Shown: positions 8,157 through 18,520, counted from the stretch's first letter. The stretch: 64,000 nt of DNA from Streptomyces sp. 846.5 (GCF_004365705.1 NZ_SOBN01000002.1:744001-808000), one strand, 5' to 3'. Numbers and translations are program-made. The notes: generated from the sequence alone by a model not told the origin.

Positions 8157-9149
8157 CGGGCCGGTCGAGTCGCGGACCACGAGCTGCGTGGCCAGCTCCA
8201 TGTGGAGGGTCTCGACGGTGTGGCCGTCCAGGTGCCGGGTCAGCAGCGAGACGGCGATGCGGCCCATCTCCTCCAGGGGCTGACGCACCGTCGTCAGCGT
8301 GGGCTGGGTGCTCCGGCTCAGGTCGCTGTCGTCGAAGCCGGTGACCGACAGGTCCTGCGGTACGCGCAGGCCCTGCTCGTGGGCGGCGCGCAGGATGCCG
8401 ACGGCGACCTTGTCGTTGAAGGCGATCAGCGCGGTGGGACGGTCCGCCAGGGCGAGCAGCTCCCGGGCCGCCCGGTAGCCGTTCTCCGTGGTGGGCTCCA
8501 CGCTGCGCAGCAGGTCGGGCTTGGTCAGCGTGCCGGCCTCGGCCATCGCGGAGGTGTGGCCGAGCAGCCGCGCCTCGCCGGCCAGCCACTGGGTGGGGCC
8601 GCCGATGACGCCGATCCGCCGATGGCCCAACGCGGTCAGATGGGCGGTGACGCTCCGGGCCCCGGCGGCGTTGGCAGCCGAGACGGAGGCGATCTCGCCC
8701 GGCAGGGCGGTGCGCGGATCGACGACCACGAAGGGGAAGCCCGCGGCCCGCAGCTCCTGCAACTCCTGGTCCGGCTCGGGCGGCAGGATCAGCACGGCGC
8801 CCGCGATCGCGGGATTGCGCGGCAGCGCGGTCAGCACATGGGCGCTCTGGGCGGACTCGCCCGCGCCGAGGACCAGGTCCCGCCCGTGCAGGGCCAGGGT
8901 GTCCGCGATCGAGGTGACGATGACGCCGAAGTAGTCCGTCAGCACATAGGGACAGCGCACGTACACCGCGCCGGGACGCGCGGCGGCGGGCGCCGGCTGC
9001 AGCCGTTCCATGGCGCGGCGGACCAGGTCCTGCGTCTCGGGGGCGACCGTCACATGCCCGTTGATCACGCGCGAGACGGTGGCGATGGACACCCCGGCCT
9101 CCGCCGCGATGGCCCGCACCGTGACGTGCTTCGCCCGGGGTCTAGCCAT
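8136..9149 (-). CDS. LacI-family transcriptional repressor
   Basis: A 337-residue LacI/GalR regulator. The HTH and hinge helix are at about residues 8-60 (VRAIAAEAGVSIATVSRVIN), followed by a periplasmic-binding-protein-like sensor domain with TALIAFNDKVAVGILRAA and SVTGFDDSDLSRSTQPTLTTVRQP. The ligand is presumably a sugar. The upstream region (about 9160-9226) repeats TTTCAT several times, which may be its own operator. Neighbours give no sugar gene, so the regulon is unknown; the CebR-like palindrome at 900 is a speculative target. Confidence 0.9.
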   Translation of the reverse strand: MARPRAKHVTVRAIAAEAGVSIATVSRVINGHVTVAPETQDLVRRAMERLQPAPAAARPGAVYVRCPYVLTDYFGVIVTSIADTLALHGRDLVLGAGESAQSAHVLTALPRNPAIAGAVLILPPEPDQELQELRAAGFPFVVVDPRTALPGEIASVSAANAAGARSVTAHLTALGHRRIGVIGGPTQWLAGEARLLGHTSAMAEAGTLTKPDLLRSVEPTTENGYRAARELLALADRPTALIAFNDKVAVGILRAAHEQGLRVPQDLSVTGFDDSDLSRSTQPTLTTVRQPLEEMGRIAVSLLTRHLDGHTVETLHMELATQLVVRDSTGPVPAPAQ

Positions 9150-9344
9150 GCGCGACCGGGTTTTGTTTCATGCGCCGGAGCTTACCCCCAGGCCGAGGGT
9201 CGGTGTTGTGTTTCATTTCGTTTCACCATGGCGCGGCGCGGCGCAGTGGGAAGCGTCCGGGCATCGGACTAAGGTCTTGTCCGTGCTCGCGGGGTGTGCC
9301 TGACTGAGTGCGTCACGGCGGCTGACCGACATCGAGGTGTACCG

Positions 9345-10205
9345 ATGGGACTGATCAGTTCAGTGGGGCTGGTGCTCCACCCCGAGCGCACCCCTACGCA
9401 GCTCGTGGACACCATCGTCCGCTGGAGCCGGGGCCGGAACACGAAGGTGCTGGGGCTGGCGGAGGAGGTCGCCCGGATCGGCTGCGAGGCCGTACCGGTC
9501 CAGGCCGAGGAGATGAACGCCTCCGCCGACCTGGTGGTCAGCCTGGGCGGGGACGGCACCATGCTGCGGGCGATGCGCCTGGCGGTGGGAGGCCGCGCCC
9601 CCGTCCTCGGGGTCAACGTCGGACGTCTGGGCTTCCTCGCCGAGATCGACATGCCGGAGCTCCCGGCCGCGCTCGACGCCATCGACCAGCACCGTTTCAC
9701 CGTGGAGGGGCGCTCGGGCGTCCAGGTCCGCTTCGGATCCGGCCAGGAGACGGCGCTCAACGACATCGTCCTGATCCGCTCCCCCGGGCAGCGCTCCGCC
9801 GCGGTCGCGGTGCGGGTCCAGGACCAGCCCTTCGTGCACTACAGCGCCGACGCGATCGTCGTCGCCACCCCCACCGGCTCCACCGCGTACAGCTTCTCCG
9901 CCGGCGGACCGATCGTGTCCCCCAACGCCGAGGGACTGCTGGTCACCCCGGTGGCGCCGCACTCGGCGTTCAACCGCTCCCTCTTCCTCTCCAGCGGGGA
10001 GCGGCTCGCCCTGGAGATCCTGCCCAACAGCGGCGACCTCGCCATCGAGGCCGACGGCCGCCTGGTCGGAAAGGTCCGCCCGGGAGACATCGTCGAGGTG
10101 ACCATGCTCCCCGCCGCAGCACGCATCGTGCGCCTCGGCCAGACCACCTTCTACCAGCGCGCCCAACGCAAACTGCAACTCTCCGGCTCCGCAGAGCCCA
10201 CCTGA
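9345..10205 (+). CDS. nadK: NAD kinase (NAD+/ATP-NAD kinase family)
   Basis: Phosphorylates NAD to NADP in the cytoplasm. The 286-residue product carries the GGDGT motif (D70), the N(D/E) loop in TALNDIVLIR, and the glycine-rich ATPTGSTAYSFSAGGPI segment. The ATG at 9345 is preceded by GAGGTG and gives the normal N terminus MGLISSVGLVLHP; an upstream in-frame ATG at 9294 would add 17 residues unlike the family. It sits between two LacI genes and away from the usual recN/tlyA neighbourhood, so it may be a second, dispensable paralogue. Confidence 0.92.
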   Translation: MGLISSVGLVLHPERTPTQLVDTIVRWSRGRNTKVLGLAEEVARIGCEAVPVQAEEMNASADLVVSLGGDGTMLRAMRLAVGGRAPVLGVNVGRLGFLAEIDMPELPAALDAIDQHRFTVEGRSGVQVRFGSGQETALNDIVLIRSPGQRSAAVAVRVQDQPFVHYSADAIVVATPTGSTAYSFSAGGPIVSPNAEGLLVTPVAPHSAFNRSLFLSSGERLALEILPNSGDLAIEADGRLVGKVRPGDIVEVTMLPAAARIVRLGQTTFYQRAQRKLQLSGSAEPT

Positions 10206-10241
10206 GCCACGCGGACGCCGACAGCGGGGCACTCGGGCCGG

Positions 10242-11174
10242 TCAGGCCGACTCGCGCACGATCACCCGGGCCGGGCTCGAGGGCAGGCCCGCGTCGTCCA
10301 GGCCGAGCGCCGCGCGCGCGGCCCTGCGGCCGTGTGCCTCGGCGTCGATGCGGACGGTGGTCAGCGCGGGCGTGACGAGGCTGCCGTACTCGGTGTCGTC
10401 GAAACCGATCACCGCGATCCGGCCCGGCACCTCGACCCCCAGGTCCCTGAGCGCGGCGAGGGTGCTCAGGGCCACCCGGTCGTCGAAGGCCGCGACTGCC
10501 GTCACCTCGCCGTGGGCTTCCAGGAACGCCTCGACCGCGGCCCGGCCCTGCGGCCGGGACAGGGGGACGACCAGGGGGAGCAACGGCTCCAACCCGAGCT
10601 TCTCGGCGGACTCGCGGACGAAGTTCCGGCGCACGTCGATCAGCGGGGAGTCGGTGTCCGGCAGGGCGAGGGCGATCCGCCGGTGCCCGGCGTCGGCGAG
10701 GTACTGGATCTGCAGCGCCGCGTGCGCGGCCAGGCCGTCGTTCCAGCCGGCGCCCACGTCGTCCAGGGCATGGCCGGTCAGATAGGCAGCACCGAACCTG
10801 ATCACCGCGCGCGGGACGATCGCGTCCAGGACCTGCTGGGTGGCCTCGGCCGCCGAGTGCCCGTAGCGGACCAGCAGGACGTGGTCGTGCGCCGCCAACT
10901 CGTCGTCGAGCCCCTGCACATAGCTGTGCGAGTAGTTGCCCTCCAGCTCGCGGTCCAGGTTGAGCACCACCACCCGCGACGTCCCCTCGCGCAGGGCGCG
11001 GGCGATGCCGTGCGGCACATAGCCGAGCTCCTTCGCCGCCTCCCGGACCCGGCCGCGGGTGGCCGCCGAGATGGTCTGCCGCGGATCGTCGTTGAGCACG
11101 AAGCTGACCGTGGCACGTGAGACGCCGCTCGCCGCTGCGACGTCGTTCAACGTCACACGCTTGGGACCACCCAT
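10242..11174 (-). CDS. LacI-family transcriptional repressor
   Basis: A 310-residue LacI/GalR regulator. The DNA-binding head is at residues 6-62 (VTLNDVAAASGVSRATVSFVLN), followed by the two-lobed sugar-sensing domain ending in AVIGFDDTEYGSLVTPALTTVRID. The ATG ending at 11174 gives MGGPKRVTLND, the usual distance to the HTH; a start at 11201 would add nine residues of unlikely sequence. It converges with nadK. No sugar transporter or hydrolase is adjacent, so its targets are unknown. Confidence 0.9.
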   Translation of the reverse strand: MGGPKRVTLNDVAAASGVSRATVSFVLNDDPRQTISAATRGRVREAAKELGYVPHGIARALREGTSRVVVLNLDRELEGNYSHSYVQGLDDELAAHDHVLLVRYGHSAAEATQQVLDAIVPRAVIRFGAAYLTGHALDDVGAGWNDGLAAHAALQIQYLADAGHRRIALALPDTDSPLIDVRRNFVRESAEKLGLEPLLPLVVPLSRPQGRAAVEAFLEAHGEVTAVAAFDDRVALSTLAALRDLGVEVPGRIAVIGFDDTEYGSLVTPALTTVRIDAEAHGRRAARAALGLDDAGLPSSPARVIVRESA

Positions 11175-11387
11175 GAACCACTCCCGGCACCGTTGGGCCA
11201 CACCAGGCGGCGCAGACAGAACGTCTGGAGTCTAGAGCCGTCCTCCGTCATGATCCGGAACCCGCTCGGAAGAATCTCGGGCACCGCGGTAGTAGAACGC
11301 CCCGGCCGTTCGTCAATCACACGGAGAAGTTGAAAGGACCACGGTCCCCGCCATGGTCCCCGCCGATCGCACGATGGGAGTATCCCG

Positions 11388-11729
11388 ATGAAGTACCTGA
11401 TGCTGGTCTGCACCGACCCCGACTTCACGCCCGGCCAGGACGACGGCGCGCCGGACGTCGAGGACTGGGTCGCCGAGATGGACGGCAAGGGGATCCGCCT
11501 CATGGGCAACCGCACCCGCCCGGCCGACGACGCCACCACCGTGCGGGTCCGCAACCGGGAGGTGCTGCTGACCGACGGTCCGTACGCCGAGACCAAGGAC
11601 CAGATCGCCGGCTTCGACATCCTGGACTGCGCCGATCTCGACGAGGCCATCGAGGTAGCGTCCAAGCACCCGATGGCCTGGCACGGGATGATCGAGCTGC
11701 GTCCGTTCTGGCCCGACGACGAGGACTAG
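11388..11729 (+). CDS. YCII-related (DGPF) protein, partner of the ECF42 sigma factor
   Basis: A 113-residue ferredoxin-like-fold protein of the YCII/DGPF family. The [20 protein letters not shown] segment contains the DGPF-type signature. It ends 7 bp before the sigma gene at 11737 on the same strand, so they form an operon. ECF42 sigma factors are known to be encoded next to DGPF proteins, which are their likely regulated partners. No anti-sigma membrane protein is present, as expected for this group. The mode of action of DGPF proteins is not established. Confidence 0.9.
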   Translation: MKYLMLVCTDPDFTPGQDDGAPDVEDWVAEMDGKGIRLMGNRTRPADDATTVRVRNREVLLTDGPYAETKDQIAGFDILDCADLDEAIEVASKHPMAWHGMIELRPFWPDDED

Positions 11730-11736
11730 AGCACCC

Positions 11737-12966
11737 ATGGCAGCGCAGGTGGAGGACCGGATCGCCGGGATCTACGCCGACGGCTGGAGCCGGATCGTGG
11801 CCACCATGATCCGGTTCACCGGCGGTGACTGGGACCTGGCCGAGGAGTGCGCGCAGGACGCCTTCGCGCGGGCCCTGACGAAATGGCCGGAGACCGGCGT
11901 ACCGGACCAGCCGCTGGCCTGGCTCACCACCACCGCGCGCAACCGCGCGATCGACCGGATCCGCCGGGCGTCGACGGAGGCGGCGAAACTACGGGAGGCC
12001 GCCGCGATGCAACCCGATCCGCAACCCGATCCGCAGCCGTACACGAGCGACCAGGAGATCCCGGACGAGCGCCTGGAACTCATCTTCACCTGCTGCCATC
12101 CCTCGCTGAACCTGGACGCCCAGGTTGCGCTGACGCTGCGGAGCCTGACCGGGATGAGCACCGCCGAGATCGCGCGTGCCTTCCTGCTGCCGGAACGCAC
12201 CATGGGCCAGCGGCTGTTCCGGGCCAAGCAGAAGATCGCGCATGCGGGCATCCCGTTCCGGGTGCCGCCCGGGCACCTGCTGCCCGAGCGCCTGCCCGCC
12301 GTGCTCCATGTGCTCTACCTGCTGTTCAACGAGGGCTACGGGGACCCCCGGAGGAGTCGGCTGGGCCAGGAGGCGGTCCGGCTCGCCCGGGTGCTGACGG
12401 CGTTGATGCCCGACGAGCCCGAGGCGCAGGGCATGCTCGCGCTGATGCTGCTGCACGACGCCCGGCAGTCGTCCCGGATCGACGCCGACGGCGAACTGGT
12501 CACCCTGGCCGAGCAGGACCGCTCGCGGTGGGACCGGGCCCGGATCGCCGAGGGCAGCGCGATCCTGGAACGGGCGCTGCGGCGGCGCCGGGCCGGGCCG
12601 TTCCAGATCCAGGCCGCCATCGCCGCCTGCCATGCCACCGCACCGGTCGCGGAGGACACCGACTGGCCGCAGATCGTCGGGCTGTACACGGAACTGGCGG
12701 CCGTGGCGCCGAGCGTCGTCGTGGATCTCAACCGCGCCGTCGCCGTCAGCATGGCCGACGGTCCGCAGGAGGCGCTGCCGCTGGTCGAGGCGATCGCGGA
12801 GACCGGGCGGCTGGACGGCTACCACCTGCTGCACGCGACCCGCGCCGACCTGCTGCGCCGGCTCGGGCGCACGGCGGAGGCCGACGCGAGCTACCGCGCG
12901 GCCCTCGACCTCGCCCCCACCGACGCCGAACGGCGCTTCCTCCGGCGCCGGCTGCAGTCGCTCTGA
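11737..12966 (+). CDS. ECF42-type RNA polymerase sigma factor with C-terminal extension
   Basis: Directs RNA polymerase to a small regulon. The 409-residue protein has sigma region 2 at about residues 12-80 ([20 protein letters not shown]) and region 4 at about 130-175 ([27 protein letters not shown]). A helical C-terminal extension of about 220 residues, TPR-like, is the hallmark of the ECF42 group. A PQPDPQP linker sits between regions 2 and 4, encoded by a short 12-bp tandem repeat near 12008-12035. The upstream YCII gene confirms the class. In characterised members the C-terminal extension is needed for activity, replacing an anti-sigma partner. Confidence 0.92.
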   Translation: MAAQVEDRIAGIYADGWSRIVATMIRFTGGDWDLAEECAQDAFARALTKWPETGVPDQPLAWLTTTARNRAIDRIRRASTEAAKLREAAAMQPDPQPDPQPYTSDQEIPDERLELIFTCCHPSLNLDAQVALTLRSLTGMSTAEIARAFLLPERTMGQRLFRAKQKIAHAGIPFRVPPGHLLPERLPAVLHVLYLLFNEGYGDPRRSRLGQEAVRLARVLTALMPDEPEAQGMLALMLLHDARQSSRIDADGELVTLAEQDRSRWDRARIAEGSAILERALRRRRAGPFQIQAAIAACHATAPVAEDTDWPQIVGLYTELAAVAPSVVVDLNRAVAVSMADGPQEALPLVEAIAETGRLDGYHLLHATRADLLRRLGRTAEADASYRAALDLAPTDAERRFLRRRLQSL

Positions 12967-13033
12967 CCGCCGGGAACGTGTGAGAGCGGTAAGGAACGGT
13001 GCTGGACGCGGGCAAACCGGGTATCCGGGGGGC

Positions 13034-15151
13034 ATGGCAGCGAAGCGTTCGCACGGTGTCATCCGCAGGTTCGGTCTGGGCGCGGCGATGATCGGCGCCA
13101 GTGTGCTCGCGGGCACGCTCGTCGCCGGTCTGGCGCTGCCTGCGGTCGGGGCGATCGGCTTCGGGGCGAAGTCGGCGGTGACCGACTTCAACAAGCTCTC
13201 GTCGGCCTTCACCGAGCCGACGCTGTCGCAGGCGTCGACCATCTACGACGCCAACGGCGGGGTGATCGCCAAGGTCTACGCCCGGGACCGGATCGTGGTC
13301 CCGTTCAGCCAGATCGCGCCGGTGATGCGGCAGGCCCTGGTCGACATCGAGGACAACCGCTTCTACCAGCACGGCGCGATCGACCTCAAGGGGACTCTGC
13401 GCGCGCTCACCAAGAACGCCTCCTCCGGCGCCTCCCAGGGCGGGTCGACGCTGACCCAGCAGCTGGTGAAGAACATGAACGTCGAGCTGGCCGGCAACGA
13501 CCCGACCAAGGTCCGCGAGGCCCAGGCGCAGACCATCGGGCGCAAGATCGCCGAACTGAAGGTCGCCATCAAGCTGGAGGAGACCCTCAGCAAGGACCAG
13601 ATCATCACCGACTACCTCAACATCGCCTTCTTCGGTGAGCAGGCCTACGGCGTCGAGGCCGCCGCCGAGCGCTACTTCAGCGTCCACGCCTCCCAGCTGA
13701 CGATTCCTCAGGCAGCGCTGCTGGCCGGGCTGGTGCAGTCCCCCAGTGGATACGACCCGCTCGCCGACCCGCAGGCCGCCCTGGTCCGCCGCAACGTGGT
13801 GCTGGACGCGATGGCGAAGTACGGCTCCATCACCCCGGCCCAGGCCAGGGCCTACCAGTCCAAGCCGCTGCGGCTGAAGGTGAGCCGCCCCCAGGAGGGC
13901 TGCATCACCGCCCAGAACGGCGAGCAGTTCTTTTGCGACTACGTCGAACACGTCTTCCTGAGTAACCCCGCCTTCGGCGCGACCGCAACCGCGCGCCAGG
14001 CGCTGTGGGACCGCGGCGGCCTGAGCATCCGCACCACGATCGACCCCAAGGCCCAGAGCGCGCTGCAGAAGTCGGTCACCTCGCACGTGAACGCCGGTGA
14101 CAAGGCCGCGACCGCGATGACCATGGTCCAGCCGGGCACCGGCGCCATCGTCGCCATGGGCCAGAGCCGTCCGTACGGCAACGGCACGAGTCCCGCGGTC
14201 ACCACCCTCAACTACAACGTCGACCGCTCCATGGGCGGAGGGGGCGGCTTCCCGACCGGATCGACCGTCAAGCCGATCACCGCGGCCGCCGCGCTGGAGC
14301 AGGGCATCGGCATGGACCGGAGCTACCCCTCCCCCTACCAGCAGCCCTACCCGGCCATGACGGACTGTCAGGGAAGACCGCTGCGGGAGTCGAACAACCC
14401 GCCGAACCAGAACGACTCCACCTCCCTGGTCGGCCCGTTCACCATGCCCGAGGCGATGGCCAAGTCGGTGAACACCTACTTCGTACCGCTGGAGGCGGAC
14501 GCCGGGCTCTGCAACGTCGTGCAGATGATGGCCAAGCTGGGCATCACCACCCAGGCCACCTACTCCCCCGGCACGCAGCACCTGGCTCCCATCGCGCAGG
14601 TGCAGTCGCTGACGCTGGGCACCAACAGCCTCACCCCGCTGGAGATGGCCAACGTCTACGCCACCTTCGCCGCCCGCGGCGTCTACTGCTCGCCCACCGC
14701 GATCGCCTCGGTCACCGACGTGAACCACAAGAGCCTGGCGGTCCCCTCCGCCAACTGCCACTCGGTGATGCAGCAGAGCACCGCCGACGCCATCACCACC
14801 ATGCTCAAGGGCGTGGTCGAGGACGGCACCGGCGCGGCCGACGGCTTCACCGACGGCCGCCCCAGCGCCGGCAAGACCGGCACCACCGACTCCCACAAGC
14901 AGGTCTGGTTCGTCGGCTTCACCCCGCAGCTCTCCGGTGCCACGGTGGTCAGCGACACCGGCAACAGCATCAGCAGCCTGGAGGACGGCCAGTCCATCGG
15001 CGGCACCTCCTACGGCCAGGGCCAGGTCTTCGGCAGCACCGTGGCGGGCCCCATCTGGCACGACGCCATGGGCGCCGCGCTGAACGGCGTCCCCTTCGGC
15101 TACTTCAACACCGTGCCGCTGCCGTCGGGGTCCTCCACGAACGGTCCCTGA
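13034..15151 (+). CDS. Class A penicillin-binding protein (bifunctional transglycosylase/transpeptidase)
   Basis: Polymerises and cross-links peptidoglycan outside the membrane. The 705-residue product starts at the ATG at 13034, giving a short basic tail, one membrane segment (about residues 14-45) and then the GT51 domain with the catalytic E106 in EDNRFYQHG and GGSTLTQQLVKN. The transpeptidase domain has S410 in STVK, the SVN triad in AKSVNTYF and K614 in KTGTTD. The C terminus after KTG lacks PASTA repeats. The frame is open further upstream inside the sigma gene, but those residues are not PBP-like. A hairpin overlaps its stop codon. Confidence 0.93.
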   Translation: MAAKRSHGVIRRFGLGAAMIGASVLAGTLVAGLALPAVGAIGFGAKSAVTDFNKLSSAFTEPTLSQASTIYDANGGVIAKVYARDRIVVPFSQIAPVMRQALVDIEDNRFYQHGAIDLKGTLRALTKNASSGASQGGSTLTQQLVKNMNVELAGNDPTKVREAQAQTIGRKIAELKVAIKLEETLSKDQIITDYLNIAFFGEQAYGVEAAAERYFSVHASQLTIPQAALLAGLVQSPSGYDPLADPQAALVRRNVVLDAMAKYGSITPAQARAYQSKPLRLKVSRPQEGCITAQNGEQFFCDYVEHVFLSNPAFGATATARQALWDRGGLSIRTTIDPKAQSALQKSVTSHVNAGDKAATAMTMVQPGTGAIVAMGQSRPYGNGTSPAVTTLNYNVDRSMGGGGGFPTGSTVKPITAAAALEQGIGMDRSYPSPYQQPYPAMTDCQGRPLRESNNPPNQNDSTSLVGPFTMPEAMAKSVNTYFVPLEADAGLCNVVQMMAKLGITTQATYSPGTQHLAPIAQVQSLTLGTNSLTPLEMANVYATFAARGVYCSPTAIASVTDVNHKSLAVPSANCHSVMQQSTADAITTMLKGVVEDGTGAADGFTDGRPSAGKTGTTDSHKQVWFVGFTPQLSGATVVSDTGNSISSLEDGQSIGGTSYGQGQVFGSTVAGPIWHDAMGAALNGVPFGYFNTVPLPSGSSTNGP

Positions 15152-15169
15152 CCGTTCCCGGAGGACCCC
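15127..15169. terminator. Bidirectional terminator between the PBP and ABC permease genes
   Basis: Outer arms GGGGTCCTCC (15127-15136) and GGAGGACCCC (15160-15169) enclose a second stem GAACGGT/ACCGTTC, giving a 17-bp stem with one small internal mismatch. It includes the PBP stop codon and lies 8 bp from the end of the convergent permease gene, so it can serve both. Confidence 0.75.
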
Positions 15170-15176
15170 GGTCCGG

Positions 15177-17744
15177 CTAATCCGTCGCGATGGCCTTGAG
15201 GACGTTCATCCGCCCGGCGCGGAAGGCCGGGAAGAGCGCGGCCAGCAGGCCCACCACCGCGGAGCCGAGGAAGACGATGCCGATGGTGCTCCACGGGATA
15301 CTGAGCACGCCCAGCCCCGAGAGGGCCAGCAGCTTCTGCGCCGCGATGCCCCAGCCCATGCCCAGGGCCACCCCCAGGACCGCGCCGAACAGGGCGATGA
15401 CCACCGACTCCAGCCGGACCATCCGGCGCAGCTGGCGTCGGGAGAGCCCGATGGCGCGCATCAGCCCGATCTCGCGGGTGCGTTCGACGACCGACAGGGC
15501 GAGGGTGTTCACCACGCCGAGGACGGCGACGACGATGGCGAGCGCGAGCAGGGCGTAGATCATGTTGAGCAGCTGGTCGAGCTGCTGCTTGATCATGGTC
15601 TTGTAGTCGGCCTGGTCACGGACCTTGATCTGCGGGTAGTCGGCGGTGGCCGCCTTCAGCGCCGCTGCCGCCTGGTCCTGCTGCCCGGGGGCCGCGGCGG
15701 CGAACATCATGTCGTTCAGCGGGAACTTGCCGGCCGGGAGGTACTTCTTCGCGTCGGCGATGTTCATGTACATCGCGCCCCGGTCGAAGACCGTGTCGTC
15801 GGAGGTGATCGCCCTGACCGTGAGCCGTGCCGTGCCGCCGCTGGTGAAGGCGACATTCAGCCGGTCGCCGAGGGTGACCTTGTGGGTCTTGGCCCAGCCC
15901 TCGGGCACCGACATGGCGCCGGGCGCGTAGGCGTCGATCAGCCGTCCCTGCACCGTCTTGGCCTGGAGGTCGTCGGTGTAGGACGGGGTGGCCGCTGCGA
16001 TCGCGGTCCGGTCCTTGCTGCCGTCGGGGGCGGTGACCGTCGCGGCGACGTCGGTGCGGTCGGTGACGTGGGACAGGTGTCCGGCCGCGTGGATGGCCCT
16101 GGCGGCGGCGGGGCTGATCGGGTTGCCGTTGCCGGCCTGGATGATGAAGTCGGCGCCGACGGACCTGTCCATCTGGGCGGTCGCCGAGGCGACCATGGAG
16201 TCGCCGACCACCGACAGGCCCGCGACCAGCGCCAGGCCGACCATCAGCGCGGCGGCGGTCGCCCCGGTGCGGCGCGGGTTGCGCAGTGCGTTGCGCTCGG
16301 CGAGGCGACCCACCGGGCCGAACATCCGCAGCGTGACCGCGCCCAGGACCCGTACCACCAGCCCGGCGAGCAGCGGGCCGACGACCACGAACCCGACCAG
16401 CGTCAGCAGCACGCCGATCGCGAGCAGTCCGGAGCCGGCCGAGGCCGTGGACGAGGCCGCGGCCAGCGCGAGGGCGGTCCCGCCCGCCCCGGTGAGCAGC
16501 ACGCCGATCGCGGCGCGGACGCGTCCGGCGCGGGCGTCGGCGGGCATGCCGGCGTCGCGCATGGCGGCCATCGGGGAGATCGCGCCGGCCCGGCGGGCGG
16601 GCAGCAGGGCGGACGCGACGGTCACCACGACGCCGACGGTCAGACCGATCAGCGGCGTGGCCGCCTTGACCGTCAGGTCGGCGGTGCTGAGGTGTATCCC
16701 CAGCGCGCCCATGAGCTTGATCAGGCCCACGGCGAGGCCGATGCCCGCGCCGATCCCGGCGAGCGAGCCGACGACTCCGAGCAGCATCGCCTCGACCAGC
16801 ACCGAACGGTTGATCTGCCGGCGGCTGGAGCCGAGGGCGCGCATCAGGCCGATCTCGCGGGTGCGCTGGGCGACCAGCATGGAGAAGGTGTTGACGATCA
16901 GGAAGACGCCCACCAGGACGGCGATCCCGGCGAAACCGAGCAGCACGTCCTTCATGGGGGTGAGGAAGGAGCCGATGTCCTTCTGGTTCTGCGCCGTCAG
17001 TTCGGCGGCCGTCTGCACCTGGTAGGCGCTGCCGCCCAGGACGGCGTCCACCCGCGCCTTGAGCTGGTCGTCGCTGACGCCGGGTGCGGCGTCCAGGGCG
17101 TAGTCGGTGTAGGCGTCGCGGGAGCCGAGCAGCGCCTGCTGGGCGGTGGGGGTGTCGAGGTAGACGACGGCCGCGCCCGGGTTGGTGGTCCTGAAGGTGG
17201 CGATGCCGCTGATGGTCACCCTGACCTCGCCGGGTCCGGCGATGACCCGGAGGGTGTCGCCGATGGCCAGGTGGTGCTTGGCCGCGGTGTCGGCGTCGAG
17301 CACGGCGTCGCCCGGTGCGAGCGGGGCGTGGCCGGAGCTGATGTCGACGGCCTTGGTCTGGGTCGGGTTCCAGTTGCCGACGATGGTCGGCGCGCCGGTG
17401 CTGGAGCCGACGTCCTGGTTGCGGCTGTCGGCGACGGTGGCCTGCTGGCTGCTGACCTCGGGCACCACCCGGGCCACGCCGGGAACCTTCGCCAGCCGGG
17501 CCTGCATCGCGGCGGGGAGCGTGTCCGGCGTCCCGGTCTGCTGGGCGTTGTCGACCTTCTTGGGGCTGACGGTGACGTCGCTGGAGGTCGTCGCGAAGAG
17601 TGTGTCGAAGGTCGCGTTCATGGTGTCGGTGAAGACCAGCGTTCCGCAGACGAACGCCACCGACAGCAGCACGGCGACCGCGGACAGGACCACCCGGCCC
17701 TTGTGCGCGAGGAGGTTGCGCACGGAGGTTCGCAGCACAGTCAT
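15177..17744 (-). CDS. ABC transporter permease with two FtsX (MacB-like) domains
   Basis: The membrane subunit of an ABC system of the LolE/FtsX type. The 855-residue protein starts at the ATG ending at 17744, overlapping the ATPase stop by ATGA, so the two are translationally coupled. There is an N-terminal membrane anchor (about residues 15-40), a large extracytoplasmic MacB-like domain, three membrane segments around 265-390, a central pair around 430-500, a second extracytoplasmic domain, and a C-terminal FtsX block with REIGLMRAIGLSRRQ. The same motif occurs in the first half (REIGLMRALGSSRRQ), showing an internal duplication. Such transporters often move peptides or lipids or act in envelope stress; the substrate here is unknown. 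Confidence 0.92.
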   Translation of the reverse strand: MTVLRTSVRNLLAHKGRVVLSAVAVLLSVAFVCGTLVFTDTMNATFDTLFATTSSDVTVSPKKVDNAQQTGTPDTLPAAMQARLAKVPGVARVVPEVSSQQATVADSRNQDVGSSTGAPTIVGNWNPTQTKAVDISSGHAPLAPGDAVLDADTAAKHHLAIGDTLRVIAGPGEVRVTISGIATFRTTNPGAAVVYLDTPTAQQALLGSRDAYTDYALDAAPGVSDDQLKARVDAVLGGSAYQVQTAAELTAQNQKDIGSFLTPMKDVLLGFAGIAVLVGVFLIVNTFSMLVAQRTREIGLMRALGSSRRQINRSVLVEAMLLGVVGSLAGIGAGIGLAVGLIKLMGALGIHLSTADLTVKAATPLIGLTVGVVVTVASALLPARRAGAISPMAAMRDAGMPADARAGRVRAAIGVLLTGAGGTALALAAASSTASAGSGLLAIGVLLTLVGFVVVGPLLAGLVVRVLGAVTLRMFGPVGRLAERNALRNPRRTGATAAALMVGLALVAGLSVVGDSMVASATAQMDRSVGADFIIQAGNGNPISPAAARAIHAAGHLSHVTDRTDVAATVTAPDGSKDRTAIAAATPSYTDDLQAKTVQGRLIDAYAPGAMSVPEGWAKTHKVTLGDRLNVAFTSGGTARLTVRAITSDDTVFDRGAMYMNIADAKKYLPAGKFPLNDMMFAAAAPGQQDQAAAALKAATADYPQIKVRDQADYKTMIKQQLDQLLNMIYALLALAIVVAVLGVVNTLALSVVERTREIGLMRAIGLSRRQLRRMVRLESVVIALFGAVLGVALGMGWGIAAQKLLALSGLGVLSIPWSTIGIVFLGSAVVGLLAALFPAFRAGRMNVLKAIATD

Positions 17745-18520
17745 GACGTCCTGCCCCGGGAGTCGAAGGACTTCATCCGCTCCAGGACGGCGTCGGCCGT
17801 CGGGGTGTGCATCTCGTCCACGATGCGGCCGTCGGCGAGGTAGAGGACCCGGTCGGCGTAGGAGGCGGCCACCGGGTCGTGGGTCACCATGACGATCGTC
17901 TGGCCCAGGTCGTCGACCGAGTGCCGCAGGAAGCCGAGGATCTCGGCGCCGGCGCGGGAGTCCAGGTTGCCGGTCGGCTCGTCCCCGAAGATGATCTCGG
18001 GGCGGGCGGCGAGGGCCCGGGCCACCGCGACGCGCTGCTGCTGGCCGCCGGAGAGCTGCGCGGGGCGATGCTTGAGGCGTCCGGCCAGGCCGACCGTCTC
18101 CACGACGCGGTCCAGCCACGCGGGGTCCGGGGTACGGCCGGCGATGTCCATCGGCAGGGTGATGTTCTCCAGCGCGGTCAGCGTGGGGAGCAGGTTGAAC
18201 GCCTGGAAGACGAAGCCGACGCTGTCGCGGCGCAGCCGGGTCAGCCGCTTGTCCCTGAGCTTGGTGATCTCGGTCTCGCCGACCCAGATACTGCCGCCGG
18301 AGGCGGTGTCGAGACCGGCCAGGCAGTGCATCAGCGTGGACTTGCCGGAACCCGACGGACCCATGATCGCCGTGAACTGCCCGCGGGGGATGTCGACGTC
18401 CACGGCGTCGAGCGCGACCACGCGGGTCTCACCGCTGCCGTACGCCTTGGTGAGGCCGCGCGCGCGGGCGGCCGACGTGCGCGCTGCGCCGCCCTGGGCC
18501 TGGGGGCTCGATACGGACAT
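17741..18520 (-). CDS. ABC transporter ATP-binding protein (LolD/MacB type)
   Basis: The ATPase partner of the FtsX permease encoded immediately downstream (ATGA overlap at 17741-17744). The 259-residue protein has Walker A GPSGSGKS (residues 54-61), signature LSGGQQQRVAVARAL, Walker B IIFGDEPTG and the H-loop in VTHD. The ATG ending at 18520 is preceded by AGGAG; a frame open further upstream gives residues unlike the family. A divergent promoter region of about 250 bp separates it from the beta-propeller gene at 18768. Confidence 0.93.
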   Translation of the reverse strand: MSVSSPQAQGGAARTSAARARGLTKAYGSGETRVVALDAVDVDIPRGQFTAIMGPSGSGKSTLMHCLAGLDTASGGSIWVGETEITKLRDKRLTRLRRDSVGFVFQAFNLLPTLTALENITLPMDIAGRTPDPAWLDRVVETVGLAGRLKHRPAQLSGGQQQRVAVARALAARPEIIFGDEPTGNLDSRAGAEILGFLRHSVDDLGQTIVMVTHDPVAASYADRVLYLADGRIVDEMHTPTADAVLERMKSFDSRGRTS